Positions 21,149 to 33,622 of a stretch of DNA of 64,000 bases are shown piece by piece. The position numbers were made by a program, and so were the translations under genes. The stretch is from Aspidiotus rigidus (lineage: Eukaryota; Arthropoda; Insecta; Hemiptera; Diaspididae): assembly GCA_035079385.1 (NCBI GenBank), contig JAVHKY010000056.1:496001-560000 (forward strand). Reading direction: 5' to 3'. How positions within the stretch are numbered: the first letter of the stretch is position 1; every line of letters begins with the position of its first letter. The notes beneath the pieces are model-generated. The model did no database searches and was not told the origin of the DNA. It was given only the letters and a program-made list of their open reading frames with translations.

Positions 21149-24128
21149 GTAGACTAGACTTGCACTAGATCAAGGAGGAGGACGAACGAACGGAACAACC
21201 TCCTGACATAACACCAAATTATTTGATATTGCATACTAGACTTATTTTCAAGCTCACAATTTGATGTTTTCGATAAAAATACCGTACCGCTTCCTGAAAA
21301 ATCTATCAACATTATCTACCACAGTTCTTCAAAACACGAGTTGGTGACACTCAAAAAGAATAAGTCGAAAAACAAAGTACTTCCACCATTAAAGGGAGGA
21401 TTTTTTTTTTTTTTTTTCGCGTGCAAGGATAGTTGATTGGCCGAAGCGTCGTGTTTCAAATATAAAAATTCTGTGCGGGAAAAGCAATTTGTGTTTTCTT
21501 TCCTATATTCCACCATTAAGTTTGATCCGAAGAAAATTTGATTTGTGGAATAAAGAGCCAAATTTTTCAATGATGACGTACATCGATGAATTGCTCGACT
21601 TCTGGTTGTAGAGAGGGAAAAACTCTGAATGTAAGAAATATTTTCAGCATGCTTGCATAGTCAAATTACGATTTTTCGATTGTGATTTGTTGACACTACC
21701 AAATGAACCAAAATCTGTAGAAGCCGTCTAGGCAACAAGCCAACCGTTTACAGGAAAGGCTTTTTTGTACCAGTGTAATACGAGTAGATCTTATTCTATG
21801 GTTTGTTGGCGTGTCACTTCGCCAGCTTCTAAACTACTCGGTTCAAATCAAACTCTTGCTCTTCATTGTGCGTGTGTGTGTGAGTATATCATTACATGCT
21901 ACCGATGATGAAATACGAAGACACGCATACAAATTCACATTGTGTCCGTAAGCATTATTGACGTGCCAGGTAACAATTATACACAATAGTTCCTTATTAG
22001 GAACTATGGGGTTTGAGTCACTCCCTTTTGAATCATTGTCTGAGCAAGAAAGAACCGGTAAAGTTTGCACACGTCACCTTGCATTCAAGCAAGCGCCTAT
22101 TTCGTCCTTCCTTTTTTTGAATTAGCGCAGTTTGTTCATCGCAGATGTGGAAAGTAGACGCGTTTCCTTTTCCGTTCGGTTTTTCGTTTTCCTCTCGTGT
22201 GCATGATGGGATTTTTTAAAATTGATATCATTTGCATGTTTGTTATGTGTACCGGTACTCTATGTGTATGTTGCTTGGACTAATTATGCTGGGATACTAA
22301 CACAAATATTCTAATTAAAATATTATATATTTTCTTTCAGCCAAAATTATTTCTAGGGCTTGATTATACCTTCGTCATTCCGGAGTAGCTGTTGCACTCT
22401 GAAATATGTGTGTGTAAGCCGACGACTTCTGAGTAGACGACGGGTATTTGTGTATTACATCTCTCCTTTCGGTTTGACTGCGGCTTTTCACGCATCATTA
22501 ATCAATTTTTTCTATTTCAGATCAAAATGTTCTTTTTTGACCATAGTCATTTTGTAGTGGCCGTTCTACTTTGAACGACGACTCCAATTATTGACGAGGT
22601 TGTAAACGCCGGTATTTTTGGTTCTTCGCAGAGTTAAATGAACCGGATCTATACATACTATACGAGTATATCAGGGTACTGTTAGGGACTTCGTCGAGTT
22701 CGTCACACGTCGGATATGCTGCGCTGTGGTCGTAAGACTTCTTTGAGACGGGGGTTGACTGGCGTGGTCCGTGGCGAGCTCTGGCTTCTATCCAGGTTAA
22801 AAAAAAAAAATATATATACTCGTATTATTCTTATCAGGTGTAGGGACATGCGCTGTGGGCATGGCTTCGGTCAATGTGTAACCGTTGGTTGTTCAGGTTG
22901 AGGTCACCGTACATTGTTTGCGAAGTGTTCCCCGGGGTTGTCTAGAAGGCCAGGCAACTGGGCATCTGACGGACAAGATGACGGAACTAATACTTCGGCA
23001 TCCCCTTGTGGTTCCCGCGTGCGCTTGGCTTTACTGACTGCCTCATACGGTCACAGTTGCATTTCTGTTAGGTGTCTCGGGACGCATAGGAGCCACCTCC
23101 TCGTGGTGCGTTCTGGGCAACGGCAACAACTATTTTGTTGACGGCTAAGGCTCCTTAAAAAATGATAGCGCGAACAAAAAATAATAAAAAGTAATTCAGA
23201 AAATAGAAAATCGGTACGTAGAATTCTACGGGGAAAAAAAAGACTTTGATTTGCACCGAGATGTTGCTCCATATTCCATGTACTTTCTTGACTCTTTTAT
23301 GTTGGCCATTTTAGAGTTAGAACACCGGCTACTGAATAAAATTATAATCGCTCTCGTTATTGGATAAATATTTAAGTAGGTACAGTTATTGGTTATTTTG
23401 ATTGCGTATTCGAGTAGGTATCCTGTTAATTAAGATACGCATGTATATCTTCACCTCCAAGTAATCCAGATGATAGCCTGGTGGTTGGGATTCTCTCTCT
23501 CACTCATGTCAGTCGAAAGTTGGAATTTTTTCAAGTTATAAACCTGTTACAGTAGGTTCCATGGTCAAAATTTTTCCAATCTCTCCATCCTCCTCATGAA
23601 AGTTGAAATTTTTGTAGTTTCCCCTCCCCGATGAGGGTATGCAAATTGAGAAAAAAAAAGATGAAGCATATTTTTTGTGATCCAAATATTCAAAATAGAA
23701 ATGCTAACAGAATAAGACGTATTTTGAGGTGCGAGATGGAAATTTTCTAACTATAGTAGGAAGGGTGATGAATTGGTTTTTCGAGATTAAGTACCTATAA
23801 TTTAATGTTCATTCGTATTAAATCAAAGTGGATTCTCTCCATCCAAATTCTAAGTCTGGCTGAACAGCGGATACATACACATTTTGTTCTTTTCAGCCTG
23901 TGACTGGACGTGATTACACGAATCTTCGTTTCTAGAACTTTCTGGCTATAATAAGTTTGAAAATAAGAAAAAACTGGTCCAAAATAGGAGAAAATTTTTT
24001 TTGTTTTTCTTTTTAATAGGTCTAATTATTTAAAAGAGTATGAAACAGCTTTCAACACAAGTCTTTATTATTGTACCCATCACTAAGCCAAAATGTGATA
24101 GGTGTTTCTGGTCAATATCCTACTCGAA
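21149..24128 (+). repeat. Left arm of a ~3-kb inverted repeat
   Basis: Nearly identical in reverse complement to 30625-33622. The outer end reads ATTGTAGACTAGACTTGCAC; the inner end reads GGTCAATATCCTACTCGAA. Conceptual frames in the arm (for example 22716-22901 and 22914-23141) match those on the opposite strand of the right arm almost residue for residue. I do not recognise a protein family in them, so the matching frames reflect DNA identity rather than proven genes. Visible differences are point changes, poly(A)/(T) length changes and one local rearrangement near 21.42-21.48 kb. The arms are therefore recent or kept similar by gene conversion. Confidence 0.93.
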
Positions 24129-24640
24129 ATCCACCAAGAATCTGAAATCGCATTATTTCCTCGTTGAACCTCTATCTCCGGCATTCCCTGGGTAAAAAGT
24201 GTTTAGCGATATTTCCCCGCTCCCTTATAGTTAAACTCAGCCGTTTTCGTTCTGGACCCAATCGACTCCTCACTTATCTAAAACGTTTAAATCTTTTTGA
24301 ATCTGATCTATGTCCTCTTCATCCACGACGTCAATCATCATCTTTTCTAATGTTCAAAAATATCGAACCTTGGACAAATATTATACTCGAAAGCCACCAA
24401 TCTACAATGCTCTACCTCTCTCAGAGCCGCTGACCTCCTATCATCCGAAAACCCTTCGATTTTCTCATACTTTTTCAAATTTTTTTCAGACCTATCTCCT
24501 TCCATCAACATTTGAATTCAAATCAATTTTTCCATTTGACTCTAGAGGCCCTTCCTACTCGTGTCGGATATATATCGAAAGTCAAAATTTTTCTAAGCCT
24601 TCCTCCTAGCATACCTAATATGATGAAAACGATCATGGAA
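24129..24640 (+). pseudogene. LINE ORF2 C-terminal fragment
   Basis: The + frame near 24190-24430 reads KLSRFRSGPNRLLTYLKRLN followed by LFESDLCPLHPRR. This is the 'R.R.GHNRL..HL.RLN....PLCP.H' end typical of Jockey/R1-type ORF2 proteins with a C-terminal zinc motif. It is out of frame with upstream coding and ends without a clear tail. It starts directly at the inner edge of the left inverted-repeat arm. Confidence 0.5.
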
Positions 24641-25942
24641 TACACCGACAATTGTAAGGTATGTCTATGTAAAAAAATTCGGCAAAGAAATAATTTAGGT
24701 AAAATAAAATTCGAAAACTACAAGCACGCTCAATTTTCGAATTTTATTTTATTGTAATGGCTCGCAACGTGGAAAAGTACACCCTCTCATTAAAAAAAAA
24801 TATATTATTATTATTATAGTTATTTATCATACAAGAAGGTAATAGTGAGCTATTAGGTATTTCACGAGCGAAAGCGAGTGGAGTAAACGCGCGAGTAAAT
24901 TGGCTCACTTGACCGTCGTGTATGATACGTTTTATTCGATAAATGAAAAAATTATTTACGTTGAACTAGCTTTAGAATCGTTTACGCGGCATATCAGAAA
25001 CCAGAAAGAAAGAGGCTAAGTTCACAAGAATGGTTATTCAATATGAGTAAAATGATGAAGGTAAGTATATTGTTCATCAACCAATAAAACTAAGAAGTTT
25101 TACTGCAGCGATAAAATGAATTTATTTATCTTAATCGAACAAGAAACAGAAAACGCAACTACGTAAGAACACGAAAGTAACTTAGGAACTTTTCAATAAG
25201 AATAAAAAATAATATCACCTTCCTAGAAACAAAGTTGACAACAAACTTATTAAATCAATCAAATCAATTGATATTAATTGTAAAACTTGGACAATTGGTA
25301 AAAGTAAAAATTTTATCAGAAACACGAACGACTTCTGATTGAGAAATTTGAGATTGAACTTTAGAAACAGAGGAACTTCTGATGGGAGATTCGACAAAAA
25401 CTTCAGTAATATAGGTATTCTTCCATTCTAGATTGAGAAATTAGGTACGATCTGTTCTTGCTCGTTTTTCTCTTCCACCGAGCATGGAAAATTATCATCT
25501 ATGAGAAAAATATCAAGTTCATCGTTGAATTGAAATAAATCCTGATCATTAATGATTGAAGAGCACCGTGTATTGTTGAGTTCTAGAGGACAATCTTCAT
25601 ATTTTTGAGTTAAAAGTCTGGTATTTGCATGAACTGAAAATGAAGTGTCATTCTCCAAAGTTGAAGTTCGATCGATGTCATCTGGAAATACATCCAATAC
25701 ATCATTGTCAGACTGAAATGAATCCTCATTATGTATTAAAGAACGATATGTATGCGTGTATTCGAAAAATTTGAAGAGCGATCTTCACGTCTCGAAGTTG
25801 AAATTTTGGCATTCGTACGAACTGAAGAGGAAGCCTTATTCTTCAAAGTCGAAGCTTGATTATTATTGTGGGAATTTTTTATCATTGAAGTAGTACAAAC
25901 TGAAGAGGAAACCTTATTTTTCGAAGTTGAAGCTTGATTATT

Positions 25943-26051
25943 ATTTTATAAGTTTTTTATTAAGCGGCACTGCCGTCGATATAATGATTAAAACGAAAAA
26001 TGACCGACGTTTCGATAGTTACGACTATCTTCTTCGGGGTCAAGAAATATA
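25943..26051 (-). mobile_element. ~110-bp insertion carrying a hammerhead-like core, inside the Crypton gene
   Basis: Comparison with the neighbouring tail repeat, where AATTCCCACAATAATAATCAAGC is uninterrupted at about 25870-25850, shows that extra DNA splits the frame here. The inserted piece reads, on the minus strand, GACCCCGAAGAAGATAG, TCGTAA, CTATCGAAACGTCGGTC. It then has a small GCGGCACTGCCG-like hairpin. The hammerhead-like segment is described separately. No coding. Confidence 0.6.
26002..26041 (-). ncRNA. Hammerhead-ribozyme-like motif (degenerate)
   Basis: On the minus strand the 40 bases can fold with stem I GACC/GGTC, stem II GATAG/CTATC with a six-base loop, and the core CCGAAGA...GAAAC then GTC. 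The canonical core is CUGANGA...GAAA, so position 4 is C instead of U and one extra A precedes stem II. Hammerheads with a very short stem III are known from Penelope-like retroelements. Activity is unlikely given the core change; homology is plausible. Confidence 0.45.
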
Positions 26052-27680
26052 TGTGGGAATTTTTTATCATTGAAGTAATCAGCTTTTCAGTTTCCATCTT
26101 CTGTCCAATCGAATCATTGATGTATCCCTCAGTAATCGAGGTAGATTTCCAGCCACCGTGACGTTTTAGGGCAAGAATATCAGCGCCGGAGTCAGCCAAG
26201 ATCGTGGCTGAAGTGCGACGGAATGAGTGACCTGTTGAACAGCTGTACATGGCAATAGACAATATAAGTCAGTTTTTGTTTGTGTTACTTCCACCAGCTA
26301 GGCAAATAAGCAGAATATCATACCAGTATACCTATTTATCTAAATTTTCTAATTTCAAGTAAGCAGCAATTTCTCGCGGCATTCCGTAAAATTTGTTGAT
26401 TCCAATTACTTGACAAGTCATCTTTCCTTTTTGCCCTGGTTCAAAAAGAAGCGGTCGTTGCTTACGTCCGAAGGCCTCTGATTTCTGTAACTATTGACTG
26501 TACTTGTCCAGGTTTCACCGACAGTAAAAGTTCTAGGAACTTTCGTTTTTGTATTCGGAATGTCTACGACCAAAACTGCGTCATTATAGGATCGAACATG
26601 TTTAAGCAACATTTTCGCGAATTCGTCACAACGCATTGCACCCAGAACTCCAAAAATTAGAGCTATACCTATGTAAAAAATCAAAATCAACGAGAAGTTA
26701 GTTCACATAATATCTGAAATGATATGGTGATTCAGTTATCAGTTCCTATTCAAATCATTTACTCACTTTATGGGCTAAATATCGATCATCAGGAGCTTAT
26801 GCTAAGAATAGGTAAACTCCTACTTGAGTGAAAGGCTTCGCTTTTGTACTGCGGTAACCACGGCTATTGCTTTTCAGAAAGGCAGTAAGTTCGTTGAAAT
26901 CTTCTATATTGACCTTTTGTTTGGTAGGTACGCAAAGTAGTTTTCAACATACTATGATACGACCATCGCGTTGGAGACTTGAATTTCGTCGACAATTCGG
27001 AAAAATAAGCTAGTAAAGTAGGTAGTTTCGGAAAACGATTTCGCTCCTTTCTCTTTTCGCCACTTCATAAAACGATTGTAGATGTTCTCGTAAGTTTTTT
27101 TGGAGATGGTTGGAACCAATGTATTACGTGCACCATTTGCCTGGCGTTGAAGGTCTACCGGTGTACGTCTTCCATCTTCATTGTTATTATCTTCATGTTC
27201 GTAGGCATCAGTCAGTTGCTGACGTTCCATCTGCGTTTCATACAAATAACCTAAATGTAAAATGAAACTTTAAACAAACTCTGAAGTCTCTCAACAGATC
27301 ACAATCAAGAACCAACGAACGATGTATGAAGGGATCACGAAGGACGCTAATATCCCGCGCTAAACCGAATTACCGAAACGGTCGAGTGAAACCTAGCAGT
27401 ATCATTCAACGCAAAAATTTGCTTGTATTTCACGCTACGGTGCACTACAGTAGGTGTTTCACGCTCACAAAATCCGTGAAAAAATGGGCTATTTTACCTA
27501 CGGGAAAGTGTGGGTAAAATTGCGTTTTACCATCATTTATCGTATAAAATAAATAATAATAATTTAGGTCTCCTAGGTCACTTAGGGCCTGCATAGAAAT
27601 CATTCCAGATCGTATCCCTGGATACAGTTGGAGGTTTTGGGGGACGGCGCTATACAAAAAAATACCTGCATATACTGGTC

Positions 27681-28415
27681 GATCATTTTACTTGGTTCGC
27701 ATTCATATCCGCATCAAAAAATCAGACCAGTAGCGAGTTCATACGATTACTAGATAAAGTTTTACAAGAAGGAAAAATCGAAAGCTTATTAACCGATCAA
27801 TATGGAGGACTCACTTCGATCGAATTTGGTGAATACTTAAGAGAGAAAGGTATCATACACTACGTCACCGCAGTCGATACCCCCTCCTCCAACGGACTGA
27901 ATGAAAGACTATAGGACAAACATTGGTGAACAGGATTAGGTGTAGAATAAATGGAAAAGAAAGGAAATGTGCTTGGTCAACGATCGCTCGGCAATGCATA
28001 CAAGAATACAATGACACTATCCACTCATCTACAAAATTCTCTCCAAGTTACCTACCTATCTAATGTTAGGAAAGTTCCAACCTATCTCCCCTTTTCATGT
28101 ATGAGCACAAATCCTTACACAGATGATTTGAAGATCGCATACTAAAATTCACTCGATTCGCACAACTAAAATAAATTGCGTTACGATCAAAGTAGAAATG
28201 AAGCAGATTTTAAAATAGGGGACAAAGTGTATGTAGAGAACGGGAACAAATTGAATCGAGAGAAATTAGATCCTATTCGCATAGGACCGTATAAGATTGT
28301 AAAGAAAATTTCGAATTCTATTTACGAAGTGAGTATTGGAAATAGAGCAAAGAATGATACTCGATTATTTCACGTTTCGAAAATTTTCAACGGTAAACTC
28401 GAAGAACTGAATTAA
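27681..28415 (+). pseudogene. Ty3/Gypsy integrase, C-terminal part with stops
   Basis: The + frame starts DHFTWFAFISASKNQTSSEF (first catalytic Asp). It continues to LLTDQYGGLTSIEFGEYLRE (second Asp) and TAVDTPSSNGLNER (Glu), the D,D35E pattern of retroviral-type integrases. A stop directly follows NERL, and frames then shift through an 'ECAWSTIA'-equivalent region. The last frame (28176-28415) reads RNEADFKIGDKVYVENGNKL, LDPIRIGPYKIVKKI, a typical integrase C-terminal SH3-like/GPY-F module, ending at a TAA. The 5' end is cut at about 27.68 kb, so gag, protease and RT are absent. Known role: joining retroelement cDNA to host DNA. Confidence 0.8.
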
Positions 28416-28615
28416 TCTTGCGATACATGGTGATAAGCTCCGAGTCCGCTGTTCCAGCGAACCTACGGGTTCGGTGTCATAAGAACATGTCTGACGTGCG
28501 CCGAGCTAATTCAGTGATTTCTTCGTCTAAAAAATTTAATATACGATCAATTGATCGCTTCAAAATAAAAATTAGGTATCCACCTGACCTCTGTGCTTAT
28601 CGTTGTTCGCAGCCA

Positions 28616-28915
28616 AATTGGGGGGATGAAAGATAGCTAGTATCTCTACTATCTCTACTATCGTCTCTTTCTATTCGGGCAGTTCATGACGAGTTTCGAT
28701 TGTTCGTTAACGTTAACTCGATGTACCTACCGATTATATTATTTTGTCTATTTTAGTTCGTACAATCTACTACACGTCTCATTTTTATAAATTTGTTAAT
28801 TCTTTCTTTTGATAATTATTTAATTCGATACTCCGTGTATAACGGCATAAATTGTTTTCGATTCGGTTCAACTCATCGCATCGATACAATAAAGTGTTTT
28901 CGTCAAAAAAGAAAA
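28616..28915 (+). repeat. Candidate polypurine tract and 3' LTR of the Gypsy fragment
   Basis: About 200 bp after the integrase stop, AAATTGGGGGGATGAAAGA looks like a polypurine tract followed by a TG-starting LTR. AATAAA at 28888-28893 and an A-run near 28905 fit the R region. The 3' LTR boundary and any 5' LTR were not found. Confidence 0.45.
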
Positions 28916-28929
28916 TACTTATCTAATTT

Positions 28930-29320
28930 TTAACCATCTTACATGTATAAATTAAGAACCAAAAACATTTTGTCTTTGCCCGCACTTCTTAAAAAGACGA
29001 AATAGTTTCGGTTCAATTTTTGCATTTTTTGTAATTTTTTCAAGAATTAAAAAAATAATTTCACTGAAGAAAACTTCCTCAGTACTAACTTGAGATGATT
29101 TTTTACATCTATTGGTTGGTTAAGAAATGGCGAATTTTTTGTACACGTAAGCTATTTGTAGTATTTCAAAAAATCATATTGTTAGTTCAAGAATTTCCTA
29201 TGTAATCAAAAATAGTTAGACACATCATAATGGATACAAAACATTAGCCCTCCTCTCAAATAATTACTGAATAAAAAGCTTTTTATAGTCTAGAGATAGG
29301 ACAGTGGAATCATCAGTTTT
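28930..29320. other. No recognisable gene
   Basis: AT-rich, no coding or repeat structure seen. Confidence 0.5.
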
Positions 29321-29329
29321 TCGGGGAAG

Positions 29330-30117
29330 GATGTAGCTTGTTTGGCGGCTTGATTAACAGCGTCATATTCGAAGAGGTCAACGTACCTGGCAATCCATTA
29401 GAAAATTATTTGCGTGTTAATTGAGTCTAGATTGTTAAGTGCGAGAGGGATGCATTGCCTGATTGGGTTAGAGTTGTATGAGTCTTTAAGGGAATGTAGT
29501 GAAGAGAGAAAAAGAGTCGGTAAGAAGAAGGTATTTTTGCCGTTCGGGGGTAATTGGAGGAGGTGCGTGAGGAAGGTGAATGGGCTCATAGGTTTGGCTG
29601 TAAATATGGGACCTATGTTGCAGATGCGTTGTGAAACTATTTCCCAGTCGACCGAGTACACATAGGCTGCTTTATTGGATGTTTTAGATTCATTGGAGAG
29701 GCAAAGCCAAAGTCTGTAGTGAGGATATTCTTGAAATAGTTTCCTGATGTGTAAAGTATAAACAATTTTGTGGGATTTGAGGCTTTCTGTGAGGTCGAGA
29801 TATATTTTAGGTTGAGGGGAGTCTAAGGAGGGGAAGTTGAACGTATAAAGATTGTAGTGCATTGAATCCGAGACGAATATGTTTGGTGGGTGGAGTGTTG
29901 GTTGTTTTGAAGGAGAAAGATTTGTTTGTTAGTTGGAAGTTGTGGAAATCGGAAGACAGAGGATAAAAAGTTGAAGAAGTCTTTGAAATTAGGGGAGGTT
30001 CTAAGGGCTCTGCACACAGGCTAAGTTTGGAGTTAGCACGATAAGCTCCCAGGATAATCCTGAGAGGGGACGTTTGGTTGGTGTCGAGTAAGTCGAAGAC
30101 AGTTTCATTACCGAAAT
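29330..30117 (-). pseudogene. Jockey/I-type LINE fragment (post-RT to RNase H region)
   Basis: The minus strand reads LGAYRANSKLSLCAE (the 'LR.ALGA.RTSP..SLYAEAG' block after the RT), then after shifts MHYNLYTFNFPSLDSPQPKI. A frame of 154 codons ends at 29398 and contains a possible RNase-H-region stretch. Several frameshifts. The same family is represented at 57.4-60.96 kb. Confidence 0.5.
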
Positions 30118-30624
30118 CGTAACTTTACCCAAATTTTAACTTCAACTCAGGAATCAGTGACACTAAATCCACAAATATCCCAATACTAGGGATCGTACGA
30201 TCGCGGAACCAACGAGTAAACCGAGTGTACAGTGTAGAACTTACAGGCACTGACTCACAGCGAATTCTCTCCTAGAATTGAGTTCACTTCTCGAAATCTT
30301 TGTTCAGTATCTCAACGCGGAACAATGAGAGCTTTAGAACGATTATTTTGAATTTTTTTAAATACCAGATTGATTATTGTCAGAAACATTACGATGAACA
30401 ACTTTTACCTAAAACATTTCTTTCTAAATTATCAATTTAATCCGATATAACGCAAAAAATGGCTCGGAAGAACAAAATGTGTACTTAAATGGCAATTTTC
30501 AGACCAACCAATGAACGTAAGGTAACAAGTGAATAGTGAATAGAGTAGGAATTTTACGAGGAACAACTTTTGTTTGAAACTTTTTTCTCTAAAATGCCAA
30601 GTTCTCGAGAAAATTGCGAAAAAC

Positions 30625-33622
30625 TTCGAGTAGGATATTGCCCAGAAACACCCATCACATTTTGGCTTAGTGATGGGTACAATAATAAAGACTTGTGTTG
30701 AAAGCTGTTTCATACCTACTCTTTTAAATAATTAGACCTATTAAGAAGAAAAACAAAAAAAATTTTCTCCTATTTTGGACCAGTTTTTTCTTATTTTCAA
30801 ACTTATTATAGCCAGAAAGTTCTAGAAACGAAGATTCGTGTAATCACGTCCAGTGACAGGCTGAAAAGAACAAAATGTGTATGTATCCGCTGTGCAGCCA
30901 GACTTAGAATTTGGATGGAGAAAATCCACTTTGATTTAATACGAATGAACAATAAACTATAGGTACTTAATCTCGAAAAACCAATTCATCACCCTTCCTA
31001 CTATAGTTAGAAAATTTCTATCTCGCACCTCAAAATACGTCTAATTCTGTTAGCATTTCTATTTTGAATATTTGGATCACAAAAAATATGCTTCATCTTT
31101 TTTTTTCTCAATTTGCATACCCTCATCGGGGAGGGGAAACTACAAAAATTTCAACTTTCATGAGGAGGATGGAGAGATTGGAAAAATTTTGACCATGGAA
31201 CCTACTGTAACAGGTTTATAACTTGAAAAAATTCCAACTTTCGACTGACATGAGTGAGAGAGAGAATCCCAACCACCAGGCTATCATCTGGATTACTTGG
31301 AGGTGAAGATATACATGCGTATCTTAATTAACAGGATACCTACTCGAATACGCAATCAAAATAACCAATAACTGTACCTACTTAAATATTTATCCAATAA
31401 CGAGAGCGATTATAATTTTATTCAGTAGCCGGTGTTCTAACTCTAAAATGGCCAACATAAAAGAGTCAAGAAAGTACATGGAATATGGAGCAACATCTCG
31501 GTGCAAATCAAAGTCTTTTTTTCCCGACGTACCGATTTTCTATTTTCTGAATTACTTTTTATTATTTTTTGTTCGCGCTATCATTTTTTAAGGAGCCTTA
31601 GCCGTCAACAAAATAGTTGTTGCCGTTGCCCAGAACGCACCACGAGGAGGTGGCTCCTATGCGTCCCGAGACACCTAACAGAAATGCAACTGTGGCCGTA
31701 TGAGGCAGTCAGTAAAGCCAAGCGCACGCGGGAACCACAAGGGGATGCCGAAGTATTAGTTCCGTCATCTTGTCCGTCAGATGCCCAGTTGCCTGGCCTT
31801 CTAGACAACCCCGGGGAACACTTCGCAAACAATGTACGGTGACCTCAACCTGAACAACCAACGGTTACACATTGACCGAAGCCATGCCCACAGCGCATGT
31901 CCCTACACCTGATAAGAATAATACGAGTATATATATATTTTTTTTTTAACCTGGATAGAAGCCAGAGCTCGCCACGGACCACGCCAGTCAACCCCCGTCT
32001 CAAAGAAGTCTTACGACCACAGCGCAGCATATCCGACGTGTGACGAACTCGACGAAGTCCCTAACAGCACCCTGATATACTCGTATAGTATGTATAGATC
32101 CGGTTCATTTAACTCTGCGAAGAACCAAAAATACCGGCGTTTACAACCTCGTCAATATTTGGAGTCGTCGTTCAAAGTAGAACGGCCACTACAAAATGAC
32201 TATGGTCAAAAAAGAACATTTTGATCTGAAATAGAAAAAATTGATTAATGATGCGTGAAAAGCCGCAGTCAAACCGAAAGGAGAGATGTAATACACAAAT
32301 ACCCGTCGTCTACTCAGAAGTCGTCGGCTTACACACACATATTTCAGAGTGCAACAGCTACTCCGGAATGACGAAGGTATAATCAAGCCCTAGAAATAAT
32401 TTTGGCTGAAAGAAAATATATAATATTTCAATTAGAATATTTGTGTTAGTATCCCAGCATAATTAGTCCAAGCAACATACACATAGAGTACCGGTACACA
32501 TAACAAACATGCAAACGATATCAATTTTAAAAAATCCCATCATGCACACGAGAGGAAAACGAAAAACCGAACGGAAAAGGAAACGCGTCTACTTTCCACA
32601 TCTGCGATGAACAAACTGCGCTATTTCAAAAAAAGGAAGGACGAAATAGGCGCTTGCTTGAATGCAAGGTGACGTGTGCAAACTTTACCGGTTCTTTCTT
32701 GCTCAGACAATGATTCAAAAGGGAGTGACTCAAACCCCATAGTTCCTAATAAGGAACTATTGTGTATAATTGTTACCTGGCACGTCAATAATGCTTACGG
32801 ACAAAATGTGAATTTGTATGCGTGTCTTCGTATTTCATCATCGGTAGCATATGTAATGATATACTCACACACACACGCACAATGAAGAGCAAGAGTTTGA
32901 TTTGAACCGAGTAGTTTAGAAGCTGGCGAAGTGACACGCCAACAAACCATAGAATAAGATCTACTCGTATTACACTGGTACAAAAAAGCCTTTCCTGTAA
33001 ACGGTTGGCTTGTTGCCTAGACGGCTTCTACAGATTTTGGTTCATTTGGTAGTGTCAACAAATCACAATCGAAAAATCGTAATTTGACTATGCAAGCATG
33101 CTGAAAATATTTCTTACATTCAGAGTTTTTCCCTCTCTACAACCAGAAGTCGAGCAATTCATCGATGTACGTCATCATTGAAAAATTTGGCTCTTTATTC
33201 CACAAATCAAATTTTCTTCGGATCAAACTTAATGGTGGAATATAGGAAAGAAAACACAAATTGCTTTTCCCGCACAGAATTTTTATATTTGAAACACGAC
33301 GTTTAGGCCACCATTTGTGTTTTCTTTCCTATATTATACGATCCTTGCACGCGAAAAAAAAAAAAAAAATCCTCCCTTAAATGGTGGAAGCTCTTTGTTT
33401 TTTGGCTTATTCTTTTTGGGTGTCACCAACTCGTGTTTTGAAGAAATGTGGTAGATAATGTTGGTAGATTTTTCAGAAAGCGGTACGGTATTTATCTAAA
33501 ACATCAAATTGTGAGCTTGAAAATAAGTCTAGTATGCAATTATCAAATAATTTGGTGTTTGTCAGGAGGTTGTTCCGTTCGTTCGTCCTCCTCCTTGATC
33601 TAGTGCAAGTCTAGTCTACAAT
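30625..33622 (-). repeat. Right arm of the ~3-kb inverted repeat
   Basis: Reverse complement of 21149-24128. The inner end is TTCGAGTAGGATATTGCCCA and the outer end GCAAGTCTAGTCTACAAT. Relative to the left arm it carries a local change near 33.30-33.35 kb, where a short text (CCATTTGTGTTTTCTTTCCT) appears a second time. Spacer between arms is about 6.5 kb. Confidence 0.93.

Larger units (their letters stand above)
25264..27255 (-). pseudogene. Crypton-type tyrosine recombinase, decayed
   Basis: Minus strand. A SAM-like N-terminal core-binding region (VPTISKKTYENIYNRFMKW near 27.13-27.06 kb) is followed by KVNIEDFNELTAFLK. The catalytic domain has GVLGAMRCDEF (first Arg), TGHSFRRTSATILADSGAD (HxxR), LALKRHGGW and EGYI (candidate Tyr). 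This is the arrangement of Crypton tyrosine recombinases and their domesticated animal relatives. The tail is rich in Ser/Asn/Lys, contains imperfect repeats (STSKNKVSSS, STLKNKASSS, STLENDTSFS), and ends FTNCPSFTININ then stop at 25264. Two introns are plausible. Damage: an in-frame TAA after VGVYLFLA, a frameshift near 26430, an insertion at 25943-26051, and a shift near 25.74 kb. An acceptor at 27255 suggests a missing first exon. Biochemical role: site-specific DNA strand exchange for the element. Confidence 0.8.

Noticed and set aside
22716..23141. Two frames of 61 and 75 codons conserved between the inverted-repeat arms, considered as genes
   Set aside because: The arms are almost identical at DNA level, so matching frames are expected without selection; no family motif was recognised.
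21149..33622. Polinton/Maverick with very long terminal repeats
   Set aside because: The spacer holds no polymerase B, capsid, ATPase or adenain-like protease, and its integrase is of the Gypsy type with a polypurine tract after it.
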